This document shows, one piece after another, positions 9,217 to 16,235 of a DNA stretch of 64,000 nucleotides. Each line of letters opens with the position of its first letter. Within the stretch, counting starts at the first letter, position 1. The notes under the pieces were generated by a model, which did not search any database, was not told the DNA's origin, and worked only from the letters and a program-made list of their open reading frames with translations. The DNA is taken from the IMG/VR virus record IMGVR_UViG_3300044712_000786, positions 62,001 through 126,000 of that record. One strand, 5' to 3'. The DNA is from a virus. Made by a program: the position numbers and the translations under genes.

Positions 9217-9947
9217 GCTATAGGAGCATGAATAGCTTCCAAAGCACTTACTAAGAACTTAAGGAATTCGGACCTAACAATGTCCTCTTTCCCAAATTTA
9301 AAATGGTAAACTCCATGTTCAGCCGCTCCCTCATAACTAGATAAGTGATTGGCTAAGGTCTCAAATCCGCCCCGATTACCGTTCTTTAAGTCTGTCTGAC
9401 TAGGGTCAGCGATAACGAAACACTTAGAAAAGTGACCGAAACGAGTTAGAATGGTTACTATTTCCTTCATGGAGCTATTTTGAACTTCGTCAAATACTAT
9501 TGCTTTTGCGTTCCAGCTTAAACCACGAGCGAAATTAGTTGGAAAAGCAACAGCCCTCTCTTGTTTAAGGAGATTGTCGGCTTCCTGCTTGGGGAGTAGC
9601 TCTTGCAGCTTATCCATAAACGGGATATTATAGAACTGCATCTTATCACCTATGCTTCCCGGTAAATAGCCTGTTTTACTATCCGAACTTTCTACAGCGG
9701 ACCTTACGTAAATTAATTCCGAAACCCTCTTTTCATTTAATAGCTTTAAAGCACAGTAAATAGAAATTAAAGTCTTGGAAGTTCCCGCGCAACCAGAAAC
9801 AAACATAACTCTAGTATTCTTGTCTAGAGCTAATTTTATGAATTCTTTTTGTTTTTCGGTCCAGTTTAATTCTCTGATGTTCAAAATACCCTGAAGCTTA
9901 TCCCTTTGATGAACGTATAACGACTCGTCCTTGTTTCTTTTTTTCAT
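9213..9947 (-). CDS. phoH: PhoH-like ATPase, 244 aa
   Basis: P-loop ATPase of the PhoH family, common in phages. Walker A GCAGTSKT at about residues 52-59, Walker B VFDEVQN near residue 150, and the following GDPxQ-like ADPSQTDL with RGG motif. Family members are ATPases/RNA helicase-like proteins of uncertain phage role. Single minus-strand gene with a GTGTAA motif 20 nt before the ATG, so probably expressed with the late genes. Confidence 0.9.
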   Translation of the reverse strand: MKKRNKDESLYVHQRDKLQGILNIRELNWTEKQKEFIKLALDKNTRVMFVSGCAGTSKTLISIYCALKLLNEKRVSELIYVRSAVESSDSKTGYLPGSIGDKMQFYNIPFMDKLQELLPKQEADNLLKQERAVAFPTNFARGLSWNAKAIVFDEVQNSSMKEIVTILTRFGHFSKCFVIADPSQTDLKNGNRGGFETLANHLSSYEGAAEHGVYHFKFGKEDIVRSEFLKFLVSALEAIHAPIA

Positions 9948-9967
9948 ATAGTAAGAACCACAATAGA

Positions 9968-9973
9968 TTACAC
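9968..9973 (-). promoter_or_regulatory. GTGTAATCTA motif before phoH
   Basis: Minus-strand AGTGTAATCTAT, 20 nt before the phoH ATG. The same GTGTAATCTAT string occurs before the gene at 11682. Confidence 0.45.
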
Positions 9974-10066
9974 TAGAGACACTTTCGAATAAAAAAATCG
10001 GTTAAAATCTACTTTAAATTTCACAAAATCACTTATCTATTTTAATTTAATCGTGCTTTTGTAAGA

Positions 10067-10095
10067 TTGACAAGATTTAAAACTATTCCTAGAAT
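10067..10095 (+). promoter_or_regulatory. Leaderless sigma70-type promoter for the plus-strand operon
   Basis: TTGACA at 10067-10072, 17-nt spacer, TAGAAT at 10090-10095, then 6 nt to the ATG at 10102, so transcription should begin on the start codon. Confidence 0.7.
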
Positions 10096-10101
10096 TAGGT
10101 T

Positions 10102-10311
10102 ATGGATGCAGCAGAAAGAGTTAAAAAGCTGTTCGAGCAAGCAAAAACAATAGGTCTTCCTTTTCCTTCGGCGGGAATGATAGAGGATTCTATAAGAGAC
10201 GCGGAATGGGACGCTCTGTATAAACCATTGGAAGTGTCTCAATATCACCACGTTAAACCTCATTTTATGAAGGAAGTATGGAAACGAGCAAACGAAAAAG
10301 TGGAAGTTTAA
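10102..10311 (+). CDS. Small soluble protein, 69 aa
   Basis: First gene of the methyltransferase operon, with a predicted leaderless start at 10102. It is helical and charged, with no recognisable motif. Its 3' end overlaps the next gene by 34 nt in another frame. Confidence 0.65.
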   Translation: MDAAERVKKLFEQAKTIGLPFPSAGMIEDSIRDAEWDALYKPLEVSQYHHVKPHFMKEVWKRANEKVEV

Positions 10312-10514
10312 TAACGGAACTAATATTCATCCTTATAGGATTTGGCTTATTATTCCTAAAACTATGGTTTCCCATCCCTTGGTTGGTTATCCTAGCGGTG
10401 GCGACATTCCCAATGTGGTTTGGTTGGCTCTTTGCCATTAGCGCTTTTATTTTATCGTTGCTCGCCGCTTTCTTAGGCGGGGTTTTAATCTGGATTTTTG
10501 GAAAAAGCAAATGA
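10278..10514 (+). CDS. Small membrane protein, 78 aa
   Basis: After a short charged N-terminus it has two to three hydrophobic segments (residues about 11-32, 34-52 and 53-73) and a basic end. Size and topology would fit a holin-like or superinfection-exclusion protein, but nothing specific is visible. Start overlaps the previous gene; stop overlaps the methyltransferase start (ATGA). Confidence 0.6.
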   Translation: METSKRKSGSLITELIFILIGFGLLFLKLWFPIPWLVILAVATFPMWFGWLFAISAFILSLLAAFLGGVLIWIFGKSK

Positions 10515-11083
10515 CCCTACAGGACAGAATTGACAATTACGTTGCCGAGACTGGGTTTCCTAGAACTTTATTTTTAGGAGAAGATGGGCGTCTAGTCGGC
10601 ACTTGGGTTATGGGAAATAACTATCATGTCACAACTAGCTATTATGGAGGTTATCCTCACGGTTACTTAAAACGAATTAAGGCAATGTTTCCCGATAAAC
10701 GGAACGTGCTTCATCTTTTTTCGGGCAAGGTAGACACGAAAATTATTCCCGGTCAAACAGTTGATATAAATGATACAAACAAAGCCGATTATGTAGACGA
10801 TGCCCAAGAGTTAACAAGCGTACCTCTGGAACTCTTCGACCTTGTTTTAGCTGACCCCCCTTACTCCGTAGAGGACTGCGACCACTACCAAACTACGATG
10901 ATTAAACGGAACAAGGTAATGGACGCTCTAGGGCGCAGACTTTCAACTAAAGCTCATGTTGTTTGGCTTGACCAAGTACTTCCAATGTATCGTAAAACAG
11001 ATTTCGATATGGTAGGCGTTATCGGTATGGTAAAGTCTACAAACCATCGTTTTCGAGTAATAACTATTTTTCAAAAAAAATAA
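10511..11083 (+). CDS. Class I SAM-dependent DNA methyltransferase-like protein, 190 aa
   Basis: Contains the adenine-N6/cytosine-N4 catalytic motif DPPY in LVLADPPYSVEDC near residue 117, preceded by a Rossmann-like strand and a weak motif I around NVLHLFSGK (residues 66-74). Probably self-modification of phage DNA or another SAM-dependent base modification. No target-recognition domain or partner nuclease is seen, so it looks orphan. Coupled by ATGA to the upstream membrane gene. Confidence 0.8.
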   Translation: MTLQDRIDNYVAETGFPRTLFLGEDGRLVGTWVMGNNYHVTTSYYGGYPHGYLKRIKAMFPDKRNVLHLFSGKVDTKIIPGQTVDINDTNKADYVDDAQELTSVPLELFDLVLADPPYSVEDCDHYQTTMIKRNKVMDALGRRLSTKAHVVWLDQVLPMYRKTDFDMVGVIGMVKSTNHRFRVITIFQKK

Positions 11084-11269
11084 ATGACTACTATAACTTG
11101 CGACCTTTGTAAAAGTAAAATAAATGGACAACCCATCAAAGTTATTATGCGCGATGGCGAACACCCGCATAATGGCTCAACTATGTATACTACAGTTGAT
11201 TGCTGCGATTTCTGTATTCGGAAGCTTCCTCTAGAATGTAACGCGGAAGTAGACGATTATAAACAATAA
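11084..11269 (+). CDS. Zinc-binding small protein, 61 aa
   Basis: CDLCKSK near the N-terminus and DCCDFCIRK near residue 45 make a four-cysteine zinc site. Begins one nucleotide after the methyltransferase stop. Function unknown. Confidence 0.65.
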   Translation: MTTITCDLCKSKINGQPIKVIMRDGEHPHNGSTMYTTVDCCDFCIRKLPLECNAEVDDYKQ

Positions 11270-11270
11270 T

Positions 11271-11456
11271 ATGTATACCCTATATTTCAAGCATGAAGGG
11301 AATTGGTATCATTACGCCACTTTTGACGGTAGCGAAATTCCTAAATATGTAGAGTTTATAAAAGTAGATAAAAAAACTAAATTTAGATTAGTCAAGACTG
11401 AGCTTCTGGTTGAGGGGACGGCTGAACGGGTTGCGAAGACTTTAAGCGAGCTTTAA
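11271..11456 (+). CDS. Small protein, 61 aa
   Basis: Beta-rich N-terminus with aromatic residues (YFKHEGNWYHYATF) and helical C-terminus. Follows the zinc protein by one base. Its 3' end overlaps the convergent gene 11392-11682 by 65 nt. Unknown function. Confidence 0.55.
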   Translation: MYTLYFKHEGNWYHYATFDGSEIPKYVEFIKVDKKTKFRLVKTELLVEGTAERVAKTLSEL

Positions 11457-11682
11457 CGATATACTTTTCCTTGATTTGCTTTAATAAATCTGGATGTGCG
11501 GCTTGCCATTTCTTAGCATTACTTACGTAACGTTCTTTATTCTGTTGATAATGAGATTTCTGGCGTGCATCTTGACAAGACTTACAATCATATCTCAGTC
11601 CATCTTTAGTAGCCGACTGTTTACGAAATTCGCTAATAGGCTTTTCAACTTTGCATTTGGAACAAGTTTTCAATATATCCAT
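11392..11682 (-). CDS. Zinc-finger protein related to HNH endonuclease N-terminus, 96 aa
   Basis: Residues 7-40 (CSKCKVEKP...DCKSCQDARQK) have the same double CxxC finger as the N-terminus of the HNH endonuclease at 52228. The C-terminal HNH core is absent and the tail is Pro/Gln-rich. It may be a remnant of a homing endonuclease or a stand-alone DNA-binding finger. A GTGTAATCTAT motif precedes the ATG by 9 nt. Confidence 0.6.
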   Translation of the reverse strand: MDILKTCSKCKVEKPISEFRKQSATKDGLRYDCKSCQDARQKSHYQQNKERYVSNAKKWQAAHPDLLKQIKEKYIVKARLKSSQPVQPSPQPEAQS

Positions 11683-11691
11683 ATAGATAGA

Positions 11692-11697
11692 TTACAC
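11692..11697 (-). promoter_or_regulatory. GTGTAATCTAT motif
   Basis: Minus-strand GTGTAATCTAT directly before the ATG at 11682 (9-nt gap), identical in core to the copy before phoH. Confidence 0.4.
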
Positions 11698-11725
11698 ACA
11701 ATTAAGGATTTTTGAAAAATTATTT

Positions 11726-11896
11726 ATGAATGAAGATGTCAAATTTTCTGATACGGGCGAAGCTCACCTTCACCCTAATACAGACTGCCCTTATGCTGGA
11801 GACTGTCTAGTGGAAATAACCGATGGCCAAGAAAAATATGTCTATTGCGAGGGGTGCGATAAGACTTGGAACGTAAAAGAACTTAAAACTATATGA
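11726..11896 (+). CDS. Small zinc-binding protein, 56 aa
   Basis: Starts 8 nt after a GATTTTTGAAA element at 11708. It has C21, C27 and the pair CEGC at residues 41-44, a likely zinc site. Stop overlaps the next ATG (ATGA). Confidence 0.6.
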   Translation: MNEDVKFSDTGEAHLHPNTDCPYAGDCLVEITDGQEKYVYCEGCDKTWNVKELKTI

Positions 11897-12093
11897 GACC
11901 AGTCCATAACTCAATTGTCTTCTTTAATAGAACTCTTTATAGACAATACCCAATGACCTTCGATTGCCGCAAAATTCTTAACGAACATATGGAATCTAAA
12001 GTAATCCCCCTACATAATAGGTTTGACAAAGAGGGATTTTTACAACTACCTAATTATGGGAAATTGTCTGGGATTTTTGAAAATAAGCTATGA
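11893..12093 (+). CDS. Small array protein, 66 aa
   Basis: No motif. The C-terminal codons run through a GATTTTTGAAA element in the frame I-F-E-N, showing the element is kept as nucleotides rather than as protein. Overlaps the next gene by 4 nt. Confidence 0.55.
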   Translation: MRPVHNSIVFFNRTLYRQYPMTFDCRKILNEHMESKVIPLHNRFDKEGFLQLPNYGKLSGIFENKL

Positions 12094-12257
12094 AACAACA
12101 ACGCTCTCGCATTTTTCCAGAAGTGTTTGATATAGTAGGAGGTAATCGAAACTACGCGTTAATCCGTAGTAATATAAGAATGCTCGTATTTAATTTTCGT
12201 TATCAGGATACAATTAATATAGCTAACAATATCATGGACACTTATAAATATGAATAA
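12090..12257 (+). CDS. Small array protein, 55 aa
   Basis: ATG overlaps the preceding stop (ATGA). Contains one GG, many Asn/Ile and aromatic residues; no known domain. Stop overlaps the next start by 8 nt. Confidence 0.55.
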   Translation: MKQQRSRIFPEVFDIVGGNRNYALIRSNIRMLVFNFRYQDTINIANNIMDTYKYE

Positions 12258-12417
12258 GGTTAGCCACCACTTCTTTAATCAATTTAATATAGGCGAGTTA
12301 ATGCGAATAAGGGCCTTAGCCAATCATCTTGATTTCATTGAGAGAGGATTTCCAACTTATGGTTTCGCGGCGGTTATTAAAAACAATTTAGCTCATTGTC
12401 GTTTTGTAGATTTTTGA
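12250..12417 (+). CDS. Small array protein, 55 aa
   Basis: Begins MNKVSHHFF and ends in V-D-F-stop, the D-F-stop being encoded by the GATTTTTGA part of the repeated element. No recognisable domain. Confidence 0.6.
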   Translation: MNKVSHHFFNQFNIGELMRIRALANHLDFIERGFPTYGFAAVIKNNLAHCRFVDF

Positions 12418-12428
12418 AAAATACCTTT

Positions 12429-12602
12429 ATGAAGAGTGTCACCCACCTTATCGATGATAACTTTTTTTCATTATTAGAAAATAATGTTCGACATAGTTGT
12501 ATCGACAATGTCCGAGTTAATATGAGGTTTCTTGTTTTTAACAGGGGTCAAAGAATGACGGACAGTATCAGTATGGTTATTTATGAAGGGTATGATTTTT
12601 GA
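12429..12602 (+). CDS. Small array protein, 57 aa
   Basis: Begins MKSVTHLIDDNF, the array-type start. Ends Y-D-F-stop on the GATTTTTGAAA element; the next ATG follows within 3 nt. Confidence 0.6.
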   Translation: MKSVTHLIDDNFFSLLENNVRHSCIDNVRVNMRFLVFNRGQRMTDSISMVIYEGYDF

Positions 12603-12605
12603 AAT

Positions 12606-12770
12606 ATGAAATCCGTAGCTGTCCAAGTTCGCTTGCCTCATTTAGACGTTGATTGTGATTGCATGTGGGAATCTGTATACTATAACATAGAAATAAAATT
12701 AGCTCGTATAGCAAGACTAAGAGACCCGATAAGATTTGGGTTGGAAGAGATTTTTGAAAAATATGAATAG
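12606..12770 (+). CDS. Small array protein, 54 aa
   Basis: Begins MKSVAVQVRLPHLDVDC, close to the V-R-L-D type of small genes at 54-59 kb. The repeated element is read here as E-I-F-E-K near the end, another frame than in its neighbours. Confidence 0.6.
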   Translation: MKSVAVQVRLPHLDVDCDCMWESVYYNIEIKLARIARLRDPIRFGLEEIFEKYE

Positions 12771-12918
12771 TGTCGGGTTCACATTTGATAGCTTCACAAT
12801 CCAAATGCTTTTCAGTGCTAATGTCAAATACTCTTTTGCTAACAGTAATATATTTGGGACTTTTACTCTTGCCCTGAATATAAAGCATAATTTAAAGGGT
12901 CTATATGAAGAAAATTAA
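12763..12918 (+). CDS. Small array protein, 51 aa
   Basis: Begins MNSVGFTFDSF; overlaps the previous gene by 8 nt and the next by 14 nt. Beta-rich, no motif. Confidence 0.55.
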   Translation: MNSVGFTFDSFTIQMLFSANVKYSFANSNIFGTFTLALNIKHNLKGLYEEN

Positions 12919-13084
12919 ACGCACTTTAGGACCCCACGGTTCCCCTCTTTCTTATCTATTATCCTATCCTCAATGGTTAATATTCGAGAACTACATGGAC
13001 AAGCATTCTTTCAGACCTAATAGAATATTCTACTTAAATCCGTGCGGTTTTCTAAAGTTTGATTATAATGCGATAGATTTTTGA
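12905..13084 (+). CDS. Small array protein, 59 aa
   Basis: Lys-rich start, Pro/Tyr-rich body, ends I-D-F-stop on the repeated element. Overlaps the previous gene. Function unknown. Confidence 0.55.
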   Translation: MKKIKRTLGPHGSPLSYLLSYPQWLIFENYMDKHSFRPNRIFYLNPCGFLKFDYNAIDF

Positions 13085-13093
13085 AAAATAACT

Positions 13094-13297
13094 ATGAATG
13101 AATTAGCCCCCCATTTTAATGATTTTATGACTTTCAGTATGGATATTACTGCGCCTGCAATCAACTCAAACCTTGTTTTTGATTCATATAATATGGCGTT
13201 TAATATAAAGTATGATATATGGCTAGATGATAATGTCTATGATGAAGTAAACCTAAATGAACTTTTAATGTGGGAAAATATAGACCATGATTTTTGA
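13094..13297 (+). CDS. Small array protein, 67 aa
   Basis: Begins MNELAPHFNDF, 7 nt after a GATTTTTGAAA element, and itself ends H-D-F-stop on the next copy. Acidic C-terminal half. Unknown. Confidence 0.6.
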   Translation: MNELAPHFNDFMTFSMDITAPAINSNLVFDSYNMAFNIKYDIWLDDNVYDEVNLNELLMWENIDHDF

Positions 13298-13300
13298 AAC

Positions 13301-13531
13301 ATGAATAGTTTAAGAGCCCCCCTTGACCATTTCATAACCGACATAATTCAACGCCAGCTAGTCTATCCCTATCCTTTTTTCTATGGCTTTGCCTCTTATG
13401 GAACGGCTGCAATCTTTCGTTTAAATCTAGCTCTACACGCTTATAACGAAATAGGAGACATCGATATATCAAGATTTGCTCCTTTGTCTCTTACCTCTAT
13501 TCCCAGTGGTTTAGACGTTGATGATTTTTGA
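13301..13531 (+). CDS. Small array protein, 76 aa
   Basis: Begins MNSLRAPLDHFITDI, similar to the start of the following gene (MNRLRDHFLTF). Ends D-D-F-stop on the repeated element. Confidence 0.6.
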   Translation: MNSLRAPLDHFITDIIQRQLVYPYPFFYGFASYGTAAIFRLNLALHAYNEIGDIDISRFAPLSLTSIPSGLDVDDF

Positions 13532-13540
13532 AAAATTACT

Positions 13541-13714
13541 ATGAATAGATTGCGCGACCATTTTCTCACCTTCGTCCATCACACTCTTATACATAAACCC
13601 ATTTCTTCCGAAGTTTCTTTCACTGGATTTATGTCTTATATGAACGCTTTGACTATTAAGGTTTCATTGTATCGATACGTAAGGAATAGAGATAAAGTAT
13701 TGTTGGATTTTTGA
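13541..13714 (+). CDS. Small array protein, 57 aa
   Basis: Begins MNRLRDHFLTFVHH, a near match to the N-terminus of the previous gene and to MNNLRDRF at 35064 on the other strand. Ends L-D-F-stop; a terminator follows. Confidence 0.6.
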   Translation: MNRLRDHFLTFVHHTLIHKPISSEVSFTGFMSYMNALTIKVSLYRYVRNRDKVLLDF

Positions 13715-13724
13715 AACTTACTGA

Positions 13725-13749
13725 ACGGGAATATACCGTCCCGTTTTTT
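13725..13749 (+). terminator. Intrinsic terminator of the plus-strand small-gene array
   Basis: ACGGGA/TCCCGT stem with 8-nt loop followed by six T, 10 nt after the last array gene. Confidence 0.75.
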
Positions 13750-13813
13750 CTATATTAAGCGATGTTGTTCCCTAGCGGGAATATTAAGCGAGATTTTTGA
13801 AAAGTTTATTAAA

Positions 13814-13870
13814 ATGTCTTTTTTGGTGCAACATATGAGAGTATACGTAAATACATATATTTATGTATAG
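13814..13870 (+). CDS. Possible 18-codon mini-gene
   Basis: A GATTTTTGAAA element (13794-13804) precedes an ATG, an 18-codon frame rich in Val/Tyr, a TAG, and another GATTTTTGAAA element (13871-13881). The layout copies the array genes, but the peptide is very short and lies after a terminator. Confidence 0.25.
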   Translation: MSFLVQHMRVYVNTYIYV

Positions 13871-13928
13871 ATTTTTGAAAATATCTAGTTTAGTGAAAAG
13901 GGGTGGAGTGAAGTCAAGCACCCCCCCC

Positions 13929-13960
13929 GCCCATATAAATTTCGCTAATGGGCATTTTTT
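13929..13960 (+). terminator. Second intrinsic terminator, plus strand
   Basis: GCCCAT/ATGGGC stem, 13-nt loop, then A-T6. Together with 13725-13749 it would block read-through toward the opposing early region. The rest of 13715-14046 holds only C-rich spacer and the mini-gene. Confidence 0.6.
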
Positions 13961-14018
13961 CAAAAACACCCCCCCTACTGGCCCCTCCCCCGTCATTAGA
14001 CAAACTAATATTTGAATT

Positions 14019-14042
14019 AAAAAAAAGGGAGCATAAGCTCCC
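14019..14042 (-). terminator. Intrinsic terminator of minus-strand operon
   Basis: GGGAGC/GCTCCC stem with TTAT loop followed by eight T on the minus strand, just past the stop at 14047. Confidence 0.85.
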
Positions 14043-14046
14043 ATAA

Positions 14047-14253
14047 TTAGCACACTCGCGCATCACATACCCTTACAGTATGACCCAAGCTATTAATGAA
14101 GCTGATATGTTCGCCCCGCTCATTAGTCACAAGGCCGATGGCCTTTTCGCATAAGGCTTGCTCATTACGTTCGCGCAACTTGCGCGTGCTAATGTAACGT
14201 TGGCTACGTTGTTTGGCTATTACGTTTCCTTGTGCATCGCGTACGATAATCAT
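14047..14253 (-). CDS. Small basic protein, 68 aa
   Basis: N-terminal IIVRDAQGNVIAKQRSQR and a C-terminal HTVRVCDARVC. No family recognised. An ACGAAAG purine-rich stretch before the ATG resembles the ribosome site before 14803 and 30039. Last gene of a four-gene operon. Confidence 0.6.
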   Translation of the reverse strand: MIIVRDAQGNVIAKQRSQRYISTRKLRERNEQALCEKAIGLVTNERGEHISFINSLGHTVRVCDARVC

Positions 14254-14256
14254 ATT

Positions 14257-14355
14257 TTATTCTTTCGTTTTAGGGGACATTGGTTTTTCTAACATGGCAA
14301 GGGCAAGGCAGGCTTGCCACAAGTTGAACTTCTTAGTGCGCTTTCGAGATTTCAT
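14257..14355 (-). CDS. Very small basic protein, 32 aa
   Basis: Begins MKSRKRTKKFNLWQACL. Overlaps the stop of the gene at 14333-14395 and ends 3 nt before the next ATG. Very Lys/Arg-rich. Confidence 0.45.
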   Translation of the reverse strand: MKSRKRTKKFNLWQACLALAMLEKPMSPKTKE

Positions 14356-14395
14356 GGGCTAATATGGCAATGGTTGTCAGTAGTAGGATTGTCAT
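14333..14395 (-). CDS. Hydrophobic micropeptide, 20 aa
   Basis: MTILLLTTIAILAHEISKAH: one short membrane-type helix. Begins 3 nt after the stop of 14399-14803 and overlaps the next small gene, so it would be translated by coupling. Plausible but short. Confidence 0.4.
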   Translation of the reverse strand: MTILLLTTIAILAHEISKAH

Positions 14396-14398
14396 AGC

Positions 14399-14803
14399 TT
14401 ATTCTTGATGGCCATCCCAGCTACCATGAGGGGAACCCATAGACAAGGCATCGCACAAGGCGGCATTAGCTGAGATAACATGGCATTTCTCCGCACTGTC
14501 AAACATCGATTTCGCCATGTCGATTGCTTCCTGCCATAGCTTGCCCCGCATACGCACGTAATCCCCTTTGCCGTTAAGGATACGCAATTGGGCAAGGTTG
14601 AATAATCCCCTTTGCAGCTTGGCAAGGGTAGTAGAGACATAGAAGAAAGCACCAGCATCGCACATGGTCTCAGCGGAATGTGCGTTGACATTCCACAATG
14701 TCATGAAAGCGCCCTGTGCCTGCTCTTCACTGCCATCAAATATGATATAAACTGAGGTGCCATTCAGTTGCACCTTGATAGGACAATTCGCGATTACTAA
14801 CAT
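14399..14803 (-). CDS. Hypothetical protein, 134 aa
   Basis: Mixed alpha/beta with a helical C-terminal half; no motif. I chose the ATG at 14803, which has an AAAGG ribosome site; a GTG at 14833 lies 7 nt after a TAATCT box (-35 TAGACT, 16-nt spacer) and could instead be a leaderless start adding 10 residues. Confidence 0.55.
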   Translation of the reverse strand: MLVIANCPIKVQLNGTSVYIIFDGSEEQAQGAFMTLWNVNAHSAETMCDAGAFFYVSTTLAKLQRGLFNLAQLRILNGKGDYVRMRGKLWQEAIDMAKSMFDSAEKCHVISANAALCDALSMGSPHGSWDGHQE

Positions 14804-14833
14804 ATCTTGCCTTTCGTTAATGTTGGTTGCCAC

Positions 14834-15144
14834 TGGTAAAAGATTATCACACCTAGTAGAGAAGTCTAGACCTTAGTTGTAAGTAGTTAATAATCAATAT
14901 AATCCAGTTACTAGAAAAAACGGCCCAGTTAGTAAATATGGTTAAGTGGCTTACTAGCAAGGGTATAGGTTGACAAATGCAAGTTAAGGCTAGCTCATAG
15001 TATGCATAAGCGCAACTCACGCTTCCTAGGCTGCTCTATAGTGCATCGCACGCTTGACCCCTTGTCCTGCCCTTGCCTAGCCTTGCCTAGGCTAGCCTTG
15101 CCTATACTGCGCTTATTTCCGCCCTCTTGTATTTCGCTAAGTAC
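14834..15144. other. Intergenic region with promoter and GCCTTGCCTA repeats
   Basis: About 310 nt without a convincing gene. The left part holds the minus-strand promoter of 14399-14803 (TAGACT at 14863-14868, TAATCT at 14841-14846). The right part (about 15060-15115) is a run of imperfect GCCTTGCCTAG units with AGGC complements. The open frame across it is low-complexity and I do not call it a gene. Confidence 0.4.
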
Positions 15145-15171
15145 AAAAAAAACGGGGGATATTATCCCCCG
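15145..15171 (-). terminator. Intrinsic terminator after ArdC-like gene
   Basis: ACGGGGGATAATATCCCCCGT hairpin followed by eight T on the minus strand, starting 5 nt after the stop. Confidence 0.9.
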
Positions 15172-15175
15172 TGTG

Positions 15176-16021
15176 TTATGCTGCCATCGCTTCTTCTGTT
15201 ACTGCCTGCTCTGCTTTGTTCTCACCTAGCAACCAGTCAACGCGCTTTTGTGCCTGCCCTGCTGCTGCTATAACTAGCTTAGTATCACTACCTAACCTGC
15301 TCGCCCATCCCCTAATGTATGCAACAGAGTTATTATAGACATTGCTTGCATCTATGCCTAGGCGAGCTAAGAGCATATTAGCTCCAATCTCAGCAACTAG
15401 CTCTTCTTTGCTATACTCTTCTCCCACTCCTACAGTATCCTTGCCATCGACAAGCTTGCCAGTCCAGTGAATCAATTCATGCGCGAGCGTAGTCCAGTAA
15501 CCCTCATTAGTAGCAAACTGTTCTTTATTAGGCATTTGCACGTAATGCTCGCTAGGCATATAATACGCACGATTGCCACCATGCCGCAAGTCAACATTAT
15601 GCTTGCTAATAACGTCCATTAGGTTAGTGTCAACCACTACGTTCTTAACCTCAGGCAGCTTAAAGCCATGATTCTCAACATCATCAAGAGAGAATACGTT
15701 GTAGTAACGTAGCATAGCCCAACTTCTCTCTAGCGTGCTGCCATCACTACCCTTAACAGCGTCAAATTTCTTCCAAAAGCAGATAGGATAAGCCTTGCTT
15801 CCCTTCTTAATGTAGCCACCACGTTCTTTGATTTGATTGAACGTAGCAAACCACTGGCCTTTACCTACTAAGGACAACAGAAGGAGGTTAATGCCACGAT
15901 ACTGCTTTTGGGTTAGTGCGTTCTTAGGCCATACCATAGTCCAATCACGTTGCCAAGGCAAGGTCGAACTATCAGTAATGTCTTGTACGATTTTCGAAGT
16001 AATAATGTCGTAAACGTTCAT
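15176..16021 (-). CDS. ArdC-like antirestriction protein, 281 aa
   Basis: Residues 1-125 match the ArdC N-terminal single-strand DNA-binding domain (LPWQRDW, YRGINLLLL, GGYIKKGSKAYPICFWK). Residues 175-220 form a zincin-like metallopeptidase with HELIH at 181-185 and the downstream EELVAEIGA glutamate (residues 207-214). ArdC proteins protect incoming DNA from restriction. Single-gene unit with its own leaderless promoter and strong terminator, consistent with very early expression. No Shine-Dalgarno is visible. Confidence 0.9.
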   Translation of the reverse strand: MNVYDIITSKIVQDITDSSTLPWQRDWTMVWPKNALTQKQYRGINLLLLSLVGKGQWFATFNQIKERGGYIKKGSKAYPICFWKKFDAVKGSDGSTLERSWAMLRYYNVFSLDDVENHGFKLPEVKNVVVDTNLMDVISKHNVDLRHGGNRAYYMPSEHYVQMPNKEQFATNEGYWTTLAHELIHWTGKLVDGKDTVGVGEEYSKEELVAEIGANMLLARLGIDASNVYNNSVAYIRGWASRLGSDTKLVIAAAGQAQKRVDWLLGENKAEQAVTEEAMAA

Positions 16022-16027
16022 AAGCTT

Positions 16028-16055
16028 ATAATAGGCGTTCTTTTTGAGAAGTCAA
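16028..16055 (-). promoter_or_regulatory. Leaderless promoter of ArdC-like gene
   Basis: TTGACT at 16050-16055, 16-nt spacer, TATTAT at 16028-16033, then exactly 6 nt to the ATG. Representative of more than 35 such promoters in this window. Confidence 0.75.
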
Positions 16056-16079
16056 CATCTATCTTTGAGTTAGTAAGTG

Positions 16080-16119
16080 TTGACTAACTAAAAATAGCTG
16101 TTAGTATGTGGTTAGTCAA
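16080..16119. repeat. Inverted repeat TTGACTAAC / GTTAGTCAA
   Basis: Nine-base perfect arms separated by 22 nt, immediately upstream of the ArdC promoter. Each arm carries a -35-like TTGACT. Could be an operator or a hairpin. Confidence 0.5.
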
Positions 16120-16212
16120 AGACGACCACCGCTAGGGGGAATGGTAATAGGGGCGGAGCCTGCTCTGATTTTAATTAATAAAATTAGGGGTAGGTGAGTG
16201 GCTTTGTCACGC

Positions 16213-16234
16213 TAAAAAAGGGGAAAGCCCCCGT
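16213..16234 (-). terminator. Intrinsic terminator
   Basis: GGGG/CCCC stem with GCTTT loop followed by six T, directly after the stop at 16236. Confidence 0.8.
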
Positions 16235-16235
16235 G

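Noticed and set aside
13784-14053. Minus-strand open frame of 89 codons
   Set aside because: Spans two plus-strand terminators, a minus-strand terminator and a C-rich spacer; no start signal.
15002-15229. Plus-strand open frame of 75 codons
   Set aside because: Low-complexity Pro/Leu/Cys translation of GCCTTGCCTA repeats and overlap with the ArdC terminator and end.
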